Positions 38,040 to 50,282 of a DNA stretch of 64,000 bases are shown piece after piece. The stretch comes from Pseudomonas sediminis (lineage in GTDB: Bacteria; Pseudomonadota; Gammaproteobacteria; Pseudomonadales; Pseudomonadaceae). The stretch lies in assembly GCF_039555755.1 (NCBI RefSeq), contig NZ_CP154631.1, forward strand, positions 248,001 to 312,000, written 5' to 3'. The position numbers were made by a program, and so were the translations under genes. Each line of letters starts with the position of its first letter. Position 1 is the first letter of the stretch. A model generated the notes under the pieces. That model saw nothing but the letters and a program-made list of their open reading frames with translations. It was not told where the DNA came from and did no database searches.

Positions 38040-38057
38040 CGTAACGATAACGTTCCG
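38040..38057 (+). promoter_or_regulatory. GcsR-type binding site
   Basis: CGTAACGATAACGTTCCG fits the published P. aeruginosa GcsR site, which I recall as TGTAACG-N4-CGTTCCG, at all but one fixed base. It lies about 80 bp upstream of the sigma-54 promoter. A half-site CGTAACG is at 37959-37965. Confidence 0.75.
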
Positions 38058-38088
38058 GGTTACTACTAGAGAATATCGAGAATATATT

Positions 38089-38101
38089 TAAGTTATTGAT
38101 T
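38089..38101 (-). promoter_or_regulatory. IHF binding site
   Basis: On the minus strand AATCAATAACTTA matches WATCAANNNNTTR exactly, in an AT-rich tract between the GcsR site and the sigma-54 promoter, where bending would bring the activator to polymerase. Confidence 0.7.
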
Positions 38102-38119
38102 TTATTGGTATTTTTATCA

Positions 38120-38136
38120 TTGGCACTCACATTGCA
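38120..38136 (+). promoter_or_regulatory. Sigma-54 promoter of the gcv operon
   Basis: TTGGCACTCACATTGCA matches the -24/-12 consensus YTGGCAC-N5-TTGCA, with GG and GC correctly spaced. Transcription would begin near 38148, about 50 bp before gcvH. Confidence 0.85.
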
Positions 38137-38195
38137 ATCACCTCTTCACCTGCCCGCCACCTAGAAGCGGACACCTTTACCTCTGAGGATTTGAC

Positions 38196-38579
38196 ATGAG
38201 CGAGTTGCGTTTCACCGCCGATCACGAATGGCTGCGTCTGGACAACGATGGTCTGGTTACCGTCGGCATCACCCATTACGCCCAGGACGCTCTCGGCGAC
38301 GTGGTGTATGTGCAACTGCCGGAAGCCAAGTCCTACGCCCAGGGCGAGGAAGTGGCCGTGCTGGAGTCGGTGAAGGCCGCCAGTAACATCGCCATGCCGC
38401 TGGACGGCGAGATCGTCGAGGTCAACGCTGACCTGGAAGGCAGCCCGGAGCTGGTCAACGAATCGCCGCTGGACAAGGCCTGGTTCTTCCGTATGCGCCT
38501 GGCCGACAACGCCGTGCTGGCCGATCTGCTGGACAAGGCCGGCTATGATCGTCTGTTGAACGCCAACGCCGACGCCTGA
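38196..38579 (+). CDS. gcvH: Glycine cleavage system H protein
   Basis: GcvH carries the lipoyl arm that shuttles the aminomethyl group between the P, T and L proteins. The 127-residue product contains the lipoylation motif AVLESVKAASNI (K60) and a normal H-protein beta fold (VTVGITHYAQDALGDVVYVQLPE). It starts the operon behind a sigma-54 promoter, 1 kb from its presumed regulator gcsR, and gcvP begins 10 bp after its stop. Confidence 0.97.
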   Translation: MSELRFTADHEWLRLDNDGLVTVGITHYAQDALGDVVYVQLPEAKSYAQGEEVAVLESVKAASNIAMPLDGEIVEVNADLEGSPELVNESPLDKAWFFRMRLADNAVLADLLDKAGYDRLLNANADA

Positions 38580-38588
38580 GTGACCGCC

Positions 38589-41441
<2,853 letters not shown>

Positions 41442-41452
41442 GCACGGTGAAC

Positions 41453-41482
41453 GTCCCCTCTCCCACTTGCGAGAGAGGGGAC
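41453..41482. repeat. Hairpin between gcvP and glyA
   Basis: GTCCCCTCTC and GAGAGAGGGGAC flank an 8-bp spacer, with no T-run after it. It may be an mRNA stability or processing element rather than a terminator. Confidence 0.6.
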
Positions 41483-41570
41483 GGTTCAGTAGCTAGCCTC
41501 CCCTATTTTCGGCTCCCCTTACCGGGGCGAGCCTGTTCATCCCGAGAAAAACGATAAAGAGGGCCTCACC

Positions 41571-42824
<1,254 letters not shown>

Positions 42825-42893
42825 CACACAACGTACAACGGGCCGCACCGCGGCCCCAACCGGTGCGCGCGGCGCACCCAACAGGAAATCGAC

Positions 42894-44018
42894 ATGACCA
42901 CTGAAACTCTCGCCAAGACTCCGCTGCACGCCCTGCACCTCGAACTCGGCGCGCGCATGGTGCCCTTCGCCGGCTATGACATGCCCGTGCAGTACCCGCT
43001 GGGCGTGATGAAGGAACACCTGCACACCCGTGAGGCCGCCGGTCTGTTCGACGTCTCGCACATGGGCCAGATCCTGCTGCGTGGTGAGAACGCTGCACGT
43101 GCTCTGGAAACCCTGGTGCCGGTGGATATCATCGATCTGCCGCTGGGTACACAGCGCTACGCCATGTTCACCGACGCCCAGGGCGGCATCCTCGACGACC
43201 TGATGGTCGCCAACCTGGGTGACGACACCCTGTACCTGGTGGTCAACGCCGCCTGCAAGGATCAGGACCTGGCGCATCTGAAGAAGCACATCGGCGAGCA
43301 GTGCCAGATCGAGAGCCTGTTCGAGGAGCGCGCCCTGCTCGCCCTGCAAGGTCCGAAGGCGGCTGAGGTTCTGGCCCGCCTGGCACCGGAAGTGAGCAAG
43401 ATGACCTTCATGCAGGTTGCCCGTGTGCGCCTGCTGGGCAGCGAATGCATCGTCAGCCGCAGCGGCTACACCGGTGAAGACGGCTTCGAGATTTCCGTCG
43501 CCGTCGACCAGGCCGAAGCCCTGGCTCGCAGCCTGCTGGCCGAGGCCGAAGTCGAGGCTATCGGCCTGGGCGCGCGTGACTCGCTGCGCCTGGAAGCCGG
43601 CCTGTGCCTGTACGGCCATGACATGAGCAGCGCCACCACGCCGATCGAAGCCAGCCTGCTGTGGGCGATCTCCAAGGTGCGCCGCGCTGACGGCGAGCGT
43701 GCCGGCAACTTCCCGGGCGCCGAGCGCGTATTCGAGCAACAGCAGAAAGGTGTAGCGCGCAAACGTGTCGGCCTGCTGCCGCAGGAACGCGTGCCGGTGC
43801 GTGAAGGTGCGGAAATCGTCGATGCCGACGGCACCGTGATCGGCCAGGTAAGCAGCGGCGGCTTCGGTCCAACCCTTGGCGCGCCAGTGGCCATGGGCTA
43901 CGTCAATGCCAGCCACACCGCCATCGACAGCGACGTCTGGGCCGTGGTTCGTGGCAAGCGTATTGCCATGAAGGTCGCCAAGACCCCATTCGTGCCACAG
44001 CGCTACTATCGCGGCTGA
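42894..44018 (+). CDS. gcvT: Aminomethyltransferase, T protein
   Basis: GcvT releases ammonia from the H-protein-bound intermediate and makes 5,10-methylene-THF. The 374-residue product has LHLELGARMVPFAGYDMPVQYPLGVMKEHLHTREAAGLFDVSHMGQ at the N-terminus (with the catalytic aspartate), SRSGYTGEDGFEI and LGARDSLRLEAGLCLYGHDM in the middle and a C-terminal barrel domain (GQVSSGGFGPTLGAPVAMGYV). It is the last gene of the gcv run. Confidence 0.97.
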   Translation: MTTETLAKTPLHALHLELGARMVPFAGYDMPVQYPLGVMKEHLHTREAAGLFDVSHMGQILLRGENAARALETLVPVDIIDLPLGTQRYAMFTDAQGGILDDLMVANLGDDTLYLVVNAACKDQDLAHLKKHIGEQCQIESLFEERALLALQGPKAAEVLARLAPEVSKMTFMQVARVRLLGSECIVSRSGYTGEDGFEISVAVDQAEALARSLLAEAEVEAIGLGARDSLRLEAGLCLYGHDMSSATTPIEASLLWAISKVRRADGERAGNFPGAERVFEQQQKGVARKRVGLLPQERVPVREGAEIVDADGTVIGQVSSGGFGPTLGAPVAMGYVNASHTAIDSDVWAVVRGKRIAMKVAKTPFVPQRYYRG

Positions 44019-44054
44019 TTTGCTCACTTTCCCGCTTGAGGGAAAGGGCAATGG

Positions 44055-44108
44055 CGTAGGGCGGGTGAAACCCGCCGTAGGGATCTGGCGGGTTGCACCC
44101 GCCCTACG
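44055..44108. repeat. Dispersed palindromic repeat
   Basis: CGTAGGGCGGGTG and CACCCGCCCTACG are inverted around GAAACCCGCC-rich DNA. This repeat type, containing GTAGGGCGGGT, is widespread in Pseudomonas intergenic regions. Confidence 0.7.
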
Positions 44109-44120
44109 CGCCGCCAATCT

Positions 44121-44181
44121 CGTAGCCCGAATGCAGTCCGCGGATGCCCTGAAAAGCTCCCCGATTGCATCCGGGCTGCGT
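44121..44181. repeat. Second dispersed palindromic repeat
   Basis: GTAGCCCGAATGCAGTCCG and the reversed TGCATCCGGGCTGCG form an imperfect inverted repeat directly after the one at 44055. Confidence 0.6.
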
Positions 44182-44186
44182 CGTTT

Positions 44187-44669
44187 CTACCCCCTGATCC
44201 GCTCGTAAGGCACCCGCTCGCGCCCGGAACGCAGCGTCTGTGCCCACCAGTTCAACTGCACCAGCGTATGCGCTAACGCCGAGTTGGCGGGCCGTGGTTC
44301 GCTCAACTGGCCCTGCTCATCGAACTGCTCCCAGGCATTGGTGAAGCACACCGAGCTACGCACGGTCATCGCATGCAACTCCGCCAGCACCTGACGCAGT
44401 TGCTCCACCGCGCGCAGCCCGCCGGACACCCCGCCATAACTGATGAACCCCACCGGCCGCGCTTCCCAGGATGCCGGCACCTCGTCGATGAACTGTTTGA
44501 GCGCCGCCGGATAGCCGTGGTTGTACTCCGGGGTGACGATCAGAAAGGCATCGGCGCGCAGCAACTGCTGCAGCGACTGATGGCGTTGCGCGGCGAGCTC
44601 CTGCGCCTCGCCGGGCTGGCGAAACATCACGGCCGGGTCGACCAGGCTCAGCTCGAGATGGACGCGCAC
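44187..44669 (-). pseudogene. NADPH-dependent FMN reductase, 5'-truncated
   Basis: The sequence matches the flavodoxin-like FMN reductase family from the second beta strand on: [10 protein letters not shown], then [56 protein letters not shown]. The first beta strand and FMN-phosphate loop (GSxRxGS, about 40 residues) are absent. A GTG at 44669 behind GGAGGG is the most upstream start that does not run into soxR; the longer frame to 44771 lies wholly over the soxR N-terminus and does not resemble the family. It probably cannot bind FMN normally, so I call it a decayed gene. Confidence 0.65.
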
Positions 44670-45116
44670 CGCTCCCTCCACGAACGCCCGCTGACTGTCG
44701 GCCAGGTAGCCGAGCGCAGTGGCGTGGCGGTTTCCACGCTGCATTTCTACGAGACCAAGGGGCTGATCCACAGCCAGCGCAATGCAGGCAATCAGCGGCG
44801 TTATCGGCGTGATGTGCTGCGCCGCGTCGCGCTAATCAAGGTGGCGCAGCGCCTGGGCATTCCCTTGGCGGATATCGGTGTGGCGCTGAGCACACTGCCT
44901 TGCGATCACATACCCACGGCAGCGGACTGGCAGCAACTGTCGGCGCAATGGCAGCGCGATCTGGACGCGCGTATCGAGCAAATGACGCGACTGCGCGACC
45001 AGCTCACCGGCTGTATCGGTTGCGGTTGCCTGTCGATGCAGGACTGCCCACTGCGCAACCCCAGCGACGAACTCGGCGCACAGGGTGCTGGCGCGCGTTT
45101 GCTCGAAACGGATTAA
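44658..45116 (+). CDS. soxR: Redox-sensitive MerR-family activator SoxR
   Basis: SoxR is a [2Fe-2S] regulator that responds to redox-cycling compounds. The 152-residue product has the MerR helix-turn-helix [39 protein letters not shown], a dimer helix, and the cluster motif [15 protein letters not shown] (C-X2-C-X-C-X5-C). The ATG at 44658 gives a normal N-terminal length. Its 5' end overlaps the truncated flavin reductase on the other strand by 12 bp, so its promoter would lie inside that pseudogene. Its 3' end overlaps the convergent isomerase by 4 bp. Confidence 0.92.
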   Translation: MDAHRSLHERPLTVGQVAERSGVAVSTLHFYETKGLIHSQRNAGNQRRYRRDVLRRVALIKVAQRLGIPLADIGVALSTLPCDHIPTAADWQQLSAQWQRDLDARIEQMTRLRDQLTGCIGCGCLSMQDCPLRNPSDELGAQGAGARLLETD

Positions 45117-45466
45117 TCGTCCAGGCAGTTGCGCCTGTTGCTGAACACCTCGCGGCGGATGTCGCGCACATCCAGGGAGATCGCCGGCACCTGCGGCAGG
45201 CGCTCGACCAGTGCGCGCACGACGCGCCGCGACAGCGCCCGCTTGTCGTCATCGCTGCGCCCGGCCAGCACGTAGAAGATCAGGTGCACGAACATTCCCT
45301 GCTCGCCGCCGACGCAGTGGTGCTCGTACAGACTCAGACGCACCTTGACCTCGCCGGGTTGGAACAACCCCGTGGCAGCCGCCTGGTCATGCACCAGTTG
45401 CACCAGCTCCTGCGGCGCGATCAGCTCACTCACCTCGCGGGCGGCTTCGATCAGGCAATGCGGCAT
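45113..45466 (-). CDS. 5-Carboxymethyl-2-hydroxymuconate isomerase family protein
   Basis: A 117-residue tautomerase-superfamily protein of the HpcD/CHMI type. The start [12 protein letters not shown] exposes the N-terminal catalytic proline after Met removal. Other family blocks are [42 protein letters not shown] and [19 protein letters not shown]. In homoprotocatechuate degradation it isomerises CHM, but no other hpc/hpa gene is near, so the role here is open. The start is at 45466, rejecting an upstream ATG at 45508. Confidence 0.85.
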   Translation of the reverse strand: MPHCLIEAAREVSELIAPQELVQLVHDQAAATGLFQPGEVKVRLSLYEHHCVGGEQGMFVHLIFYVLAGRSDDDKRALSRRVVRALVERLPQVPAISLDVRDIRREVFSNRRNCLDD

Positions 45467-45939
45467 GGATAAACCCTTGATGTAAGTGAATTTGTCATAC
45501 GTTATCACACAACAAATTCGATACCAGATGGTTTACCCGCTCTGCGCTGAACACCCTCGATATAGCCGATAGTGGCGCTACACAGGGAAAGCCCACTCAG
45601 ACTTTCGTCTAGCCATACGTTGACAAGCGACAAAAAGGCTGTCGATAATCCAGCAAGTTGTATGACGACATATGACAACGATAACAACAATAATCAGGGC
45701 CATAACATGACTGTCCTCGCCTCTCCCTCAGCGCAGCAGCTCCTCGCCTGCTCGGCATCCATCGTTGCCACACGCCATAGCACCGGATTCGCCGGGGGCT
45801 GACGTCAGCCACCAGCAATGACCGGCCGCGTTCGGCCGGGCTATCGCCCTCTACGGGGCAAACACAACATTCCCATCATGCAGGTCCTGATGCAGACCGG
45901 CAGGGGATGGTTCGTTCAAAAACTGGGAGCACAACAACA
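45467..45939. other. Long upstream region of the porin gene
   Basis: About 470 bp without a supported gene. It contains the sigma-70-like promoter at 45620-45649, and a 31-codon open frame (ATG 45707) that could be a leader but has no ribosome site of note. Short frames on the minus strand (45505-45690) have no family character. Confidence 0.4.
45620..45649 (+). promoter_or_regulatory. Sigma-70-like promoter
   Basis: TTGACA (45620-45625) and GATAAT (45644-45649) with an 18-bp spacer. It points toward the porin gene, about 290 bp away, implying a long 5' leader. Confidence 0.6.
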
Positions 45940-47232
45940 ATGACCGCACGCAACATCATTCCATTGGCCCTGCTCGGCAGCACGGCTCTGGCCCTGGTTA
46001 TGCCGACCGCCACGCACGCCGCCGGCTTCGTCGACGACGCCAAAGTCACCCTCGGCCTGCGCAACTATTACTTCAACCGCAACTACCTGAATAACACCGA
46101 TCCGCGAATTCAGGGCGAACTCCAGGGCCAGGCCGAAGGCTGGACTCAGAGCTTCATTCTCGATGCCCGTTCCGGCTTCACCGAAGGCACCGTCGGTTTC
46201 GGCCTGGATGTGCTCGGCCTTTACAGCATCAAGCTGGACGGCAACCGCGGCGCTGCCAACACCAACCTGATGCCGATTCACGACGACGGCCAGGCTGCTG
46301 ACCAGTTCGGCCGTACCGCCGTGGCGGCAAAAGCCAAGATTTCCAAGACCGAACTGAAGGTCGGTGAGTGGTTCGCCGTACTGCCGATCCTGCGTGCAGA
46401 CGACGGTCGCTCGCTGCCGCAAACTTTCCAGGGTGCCCAGGTCACTTCCAACGAGATCGACGGCCTGACCCTGTACGGCGGCCAGTTCTGGAAGAACAGC
46501 CAGCGTCACGATGCCAGCCGCGAAGAAATGGCGTTCAACTCGGGCACCCCTGCCGGTCTCGTCAAGGGTGATGACTTCAACTTCGCCGGTGGTGAGTACC
46601 GTTTCAACGGCAACAACACCATGGTCGGCGTCTGGCACGCACGCCTGGAAGACGTCTATCAGCAGAGCTACGTGCAACTGACCCACAGCCAACCGGTCGG
46701 TGACTGGGTACTGGGTGCCAACCTTGGCTATGTCACCGGCAAGGAAGAAGGCGCGGCCAAGGCCGGCAATCTGGACAACAAGGTCTATCAGGGCGCACTC
46801 ACTGCCAAGACCGGCAACAACAGTTTCATGGTTGCCTACCAAAAGCTCAGCGGCGACACCAAGTTCATGCGTATCGACGGCGCCAGCGGCGGCACTCTGG
46901 TCAACGACGGCTTCACCAACAGCTATGACAACCCGGAAGAACGCTCCTGGCAGATTCGCCATGACTACAACTTCGCCGGCCTCGGCATTCCGGGTCTGAC
47001 CTTGATGAACCGCTACGTCAGCGGTAGCAACATCGACGTCTACACCAATGGCGTGAAAACCCGCGAGAACGCCGAGGAATGGGGCCGCGAATCCGAGCTG
47101 GCCTATACCATCCAGGAAGGCACGTTGAAGAACCTGAGCATCCGCTGGCGTAACTCCGATGTGCGTCGCGACGCGGGCCAGGATCTGCACGAGAACCGTC
47201 TGATCATCAACTATCCGCTGTCGATTCTGTAA
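45940..47232 (+). CDS. OprD-family outer-membrane porin
   Basis: A 430-residue porin with a signal peptide (about 1-27, TATHAAGFVDD) and OprD-family features: DDAKVTLGLRNYYFNRNYLN after cleavage, WTQSFILDARSGFTEGTVGFGLDVLGLYSIKLDGN, and a C-terminus of alternating residues ending NRLIINYPLSIL. OprD-type channels take up amino acids, peptides or aromatic and carboxylic acids; substrate cannot be read from sequence. ATG 45940 starts the signal peptide. A clear terminator follows. Confidence 0.93.
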   Translation: MTARNIIPLALLGSTALALVMPTATHAAGFVDDAKVTLGLRNYYFNRNYLNNTDPRIQGELQGQAEGWTQSFILDARSGFTEGTVGFGLDVLGLYSIKLDGNRGAANTNLMPIHDDGQAADQFGRTAVAAKAKISKTELKVGEWFAVLPILRADDGRSLPQTFQGAQVTSNEIDGLTLYGGQFWKNSQRHDASREEMAFNSGTPAGLVKGDDFNFAGGEYRFNGNNTMVGVWHARLEDVYQQSYVQLTHSQPVGDWVLGANLGYVTGKEEGAAKAGNLDNKVYQGALTAKTGNNSFMVAYQKLSGDTKFMRIDGASGGTLVNDGFTNSYDNPEERSWQIRHDYNFAGLGIPGLTLMNRYVSGSNIDVYTNGVKTRENAEEWGRESELAYTIQEGTLKNLSIRWRNSDVRRDAGQDLHENRLIINYPLSIL

Positions 47233-47282
47233 TACCGGACTTCACTGCGTCCTATTGACTCCTGTGTGTTAACGGCACTTTA

Positions 47283-47310
47283 CGCCCGTCCTCGTGACGG
47301 GCTTTTTTTG
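47283..47310 (+). terminator. Terminator of the porin gene
   Basis: GCCCGTC-CTCGT-GACGGGC followed by TTTTTTT, 50 bp after the porin stop. Confidence 0.92.
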
Positions 47311-47412
47311 CCTGTCTCCCAGGCCCCTCTCGGGCTGGGACCTACGCCGCTGAATGGCTGTAGGGTGCGCCGTGCGCACCGGCTTACACGCCATCAGCCG
47401 GCACGCCCAGTT

Positions 47413-48540
47413 TCAGCGCAAACGCCCGACCATCTGCGCCAGCACGGTCAACACATCCTGCCCCAGCTTCTGCGAGCGCGCGCCATTCCAGCCGGTGCGT
47501 GGCTGCGGACTATCGTCATGGTCCTTGAACGGCATCTCGATGGTGAACGACAGGCAATCGAAGGCCTGGCCGACGGCGTTGCAGGCCAGGGTCAGGTTGG
47601 CCTGGCCCGGCTCATCACGCGGATAACCGAAACGGGTCTGGAACTCGGCGCCGATAGCAACCAGACGACTGCGGAAGTCTTCTTCCAACGCTGCCAGCCG
47701 TGGGGTGTAGCCCGGATTGCCTTCGCAACCGGCGGTGAACACATGAGGAATTTCCTCGTCGCCATGAATGTCGAGGAACAGGTCGACGCCAATACGTCGC
47801 ATATGCTGCAGCACGAACAGCACCTCGGGGCTGCGCTCGGAGCTGGCGGACTGCCAGGCACGATTGAGGTCCTGCCCGGCATAGTTGGTGCGCAGGTGAC
47901 CGCGATAGGCGCCGTCCGGGTTCATGCTCGGCACCAGATAGAACTCGGCCTCGCGCAGCAAGGCGACAACCTCGGCATCCTGCGGGTTCTGCAGGCGCTC
48001 GATCAGTCCTTCCATGAACCATTCGGCCATGTGCTCGCCCGGATGTTGTTGGGCGATGATCCATAGTTTGCGCGGCGCGCCTGTCTGGCCACCGATACGC
48101 AGCAACTGGATATCACGGCCTTCCAGGCTTCTGCCGCTGGCCACCAGTTCAGCGCCGCGCTCCAGCGCGTTAACAATCAAACGTTCATGCCGCGCTCGCG
48201 GGTAGGGCTCGAAATAAGCGAACCAGACACGTTCATGCTCGGCCTGCAACTCGAAGTGCAGCTGACCGTCCTGGTAACGGGTCGGCACGCGAAACCAGTC
48301 CTGCTGGTCGTAACTGGCCACGGCCTGGTAACCGTCCCAGGCGCGGTTGTAGGCCGACTGCCCGGCATTGGTCAGGCTGAAGCCGTGGCGTTGCCCTGGC
48401 TGGAGGCCCTCGACCTGAAAGTGAAACCACTGGAAATGGTGGCTATTGAGGTCCGGGCGCATGGCCAGCAAGACGCGCTGCGGGTCACTGGCGTCGATGA
48501 CCTGGATGTTGCCACTGTCGAAATCCGCACTGATTTTCAT
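47413..48540 (-). CDS. M14-family carboxypeptidase (cytosolic CCP-like)
   Basis: A 375-residue metallopeptidase without signal peptide. An N-terminal beta domain (about 1-115) precedes the M14 catalytic domain with zinc ligands H166 and E169 in IIAQQHPGEHMAEWFMEG, the third ligand in FLDIHGDEEIPH and the catalytic glutamate in SFTIEMPFKDH. The NPDGAYRGHLRTNYAGQDLNRAW block is typical of bacterial cytosolic carboxypeptidase-like proteins (I recall PA2831). Substrate is unknown. Confidence 0.88.
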   Translation of the reverse strand: MKISADFDSGNIQVIDASDPQRVLLAMRPDLNSHHFQWFHFQVEGLQPGQRHGFSLTNAGQSAYNRAWDGYQAVASYDQQDWFRVPTRYQDGQLHFELQAEHERVWFAYFEPYPRARHERLIVNALERGAELVASGRSLEGRDIQLLRIGGQTGAPRKLWIIAQQHPGEHMAEWFMEGLIERLQNPQDAEVVALLREAEFYLVPSMNPDGAYRGHLRTNYAGQDLNRAWQSASSERSPEVLFVLQHMRRIGVDLFLDIHGDEEIPHVFTAGCEGNPGYTPRLAALEEDFRSRLVAIGAEFQTRFGYPRDEPGQANLTLACNAVGQAFDCLSFTIEMPFKDHDDSPQPRTGWNGARSQKLGQDVLTVLAQMVGRLR

Positions 48541-48694
48541 GACTGCCTCGTAAGCGAAATCAGCGCTCAGGATTGCAGTTCATGGCGCGAGTGTGAAGTC
48601 GCACCGCGACAGACTGATCAACGACAGCGAACTATGGTGGCCAGGTTCAGCCTAATAGCGACTTGCCCTGTTTCTCGCCTACGGAGTTTCTGCC

Positions 48695-49231
48695 ATGCCC
48701 AGCCCGATCAACCTGCGTCACGCCACCACCGCCCTGGTCGCTCTCGCGCTACTGGCGGGCTGCGCCGGGCGTGAACCCGATTCCAGCGCGCCGGAAGAAC
48801 AGCCGCAGGTCGACCAGCCCATCACCCAGACCGAACAAGACCAACTGCGCCAGCAAGCCCAACGCGGTGATCTGGAAAGCCAGTTCCAGCTCGGCAGCAG
48901 CTATTTCGTCGGCCAGCCGGAAAAGAACATCAAGCAAGCCGAGTACTGGTGGAAGCAGGCCGCAGACAAGGGTCACTCCATGGCTGCGGTCAGTCTTGCC
49001 TACCTCTATACCGGGCGTGACGCACCGGAGTTTGCCAACCAGCGCGACATGCTCAAGTACCTCAACCAGTCAGCCGCTGCAGGCAACCCGATGGCGCAGC
49101 ATGTGCTGGGCAACCTTTACCGACGCGGCGAAGGCGGCGTAGCACGTGACCCCGACCAGGCCCAGCGCCTGTACCAGAGTGCCTGCCAGCAGAACTACGA
49201 GCTCTCCTGCACGGCGCTGGGTCGTCAGTAA
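48695..49231 (+). CDS. Sel1-repeat lipoprotein
   Basis: A 178-residue predicted lipoprotein: signal MPSPINLRHATTALVALALLAGCAGREPD with lipobox LAGC; the next residues Ala-Gly suggest the outer membrane. After a Pro/Gln/Glu-rich linker it has three or four Sel1 (TPR-like) repeats: AQRGDLESQFQLGSSYF, AADKGHSMAAVSLAYLY, AAAGNPMAQHVLGNLYRRGEG and ACQQNYELSCTALG. Such proteins usually scaffold protein contacts in the envelope. Partner is unknown. Confidence 0.88.
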   Translation: MPSPINLRHATTALVALALLAGCAGREPDSSAPEEQPQVDQPITQTEQDQLRQQAQRGDLESQFQLGSSYFVGQPEKNIKQAEYWWKQAADKGHSMAAVSLAYLYTGRDAPEFANQRDMLKYLNQSAAAGNPMAQHVLGNLYRRGEGGVARDPDQAQRLYQSACQQNYELSCTALGRQ

Positions 49232-49319
49232 CGCTGCCGCAGAGCCAACTCGCGCGCGAGCCCTGTTACAACACAGCATGGCCAACGCGCAGCAGGCTTT
49301 GAACGGGTTATCAGGGCTG

Positions 49320-49737
49320 CTAGTCGAACAGCGCATTGCCGCTTTCCATATCACAAGGCGCGGAGAAGTGCTCGTGGAAGATCAGCCAGCGACTGCCTCG
49401 GCGGCGCAGGCACTGAGTCACGCGCATCCAGCAGGTTTCCAGTTCGCCCTTGTCATTGGTGCCGCCGCAGTGCAGCAGGTAATGAGTGACGCCAAGATCG
49501 CCCTCGGCGGTGAACGAACGTCGGCTCGTGCGGTTCGAAACGCCCTTCGCCGCTGCACATTTCCATGCAGGCCTGCCAATGCGCCTGGTATGCCGGGCGC
49601 CCCTGGAAGCGCAGCGGCACCACAGCATCGTAGGCGACCACGCCTTCCACGTAGTGACCCATGATGCGTGCCACAGCCTTGCTGCGGCAGGCGTCGGTTC
49701 GACTGTTCAGTGCATCTTGCAGTTCATGCTGACTCAT
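49320..49737 (-). pseudogene. Frameshifted NTF2-like (SnoaL/YybH-type) gene
   Basis: Starting at ATG 49737 the frame reads MSQHELQDALNSRTDACRSK... WQACMEMCSGEGRFEPHEPTF, then a +1 shift is needed to continue TAEGDLGVTHYLLHCGGTNDKGELETCWMRVTQCL... and end at 49320. The two parts together give a normal NTF2-like small protein of about 137 residues. The break coincides with a tandem GAACGAAC at 49512-49519; losing one GAAC restores the frame. A real mutation or a sequencing error would both explain it. Confidence 0.75.
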
Positions 49738-49769
49738 ATCGATTTTCCTTCGTGCGTGGATTGGGTGAC

Positions 49770-50115
49770 TCAATGGCCAGCAGCCGGGTCGACATCCAGT
49801 TGGCGAACCGGCCGCACTTCCACGCAGCCGACACGGGCGGCGGGGATATCTCCAGCCAATTGGATGGCCTCGTTGAGATCCCGTGCCTCGATCAGATAGA
49901 AGCCGGCGAGCTGCTCCTTGGTTTCGGCGAAAGGGCCATCGGTAATGGCCAGCTTGCCGCCACGCATGCGCACCGTGGTGGCGCTCTGCACCAACTGCAA
50001 CGCCTCGGCTGCAAGCATGCGCCCGCTCTCCTGCACACGCTGGGCGTAGGCGGGGGCTTTCGGGGGAGCTGTGCAGCTCCTGTTCGTTGGCGTAAACAAG
50101 GCAGAGGTATTTAAT
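49770..50115 (-). pseudogene. Decayed YCII-related (DGPF-domain) gene
   Basis: The C-terminal part reads AYAQRVQESGRMLAAEALQLVQSATTVRMRGGKLAITDGPFAETKEQLAGFYLIEARDLNEAI, a clear YCII-related domain with the DGPF motif. Its N-terminus KYLCLVYANEQELHSSPE is in another frame, offset at a run of five Gs (50052-50056). The codon where MKYLCLVY should start is ATT (50115-50113), with GGAG six bases upstream, so the start codon also appears lost. Two independent lesions make a pseudogene likely. Confidence 0.75.
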
Positions 50116-50282
50116 GGCGCGCTCCAGTTCCTCAACGGTGGATACTGGATAGTCGAACGCAGCGAGCGCGTTTCGACATTGGCCGGAAAAACATCGTCGA
50201 GGCCGACGAACGGTCGGGGCCGCCGCGCGCATCAGACTCCGAACTGCACCCTGCGCAGGGGCGAGTCGAAGCCAACCTCACC

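Noticed and set aside
41453..41482. Hairpin after gcvP as an operon terminator
   Set aside because: It lacks a T-run, and glyA follows in the same orientation as part of the glycine cleavage unit.
45505..45690. 60-codon minus-strand frame upstream of the isomerase gene
   Set aside because: No family resemblance or ribosome site; it covers the putative porin promoter.
45707..45802. 31-codon open frame as a leader peptide for the porin gene
   Set aside because: No ribosome site, no recognisable regulatory codons and no terminator-like alternative structures were seen.
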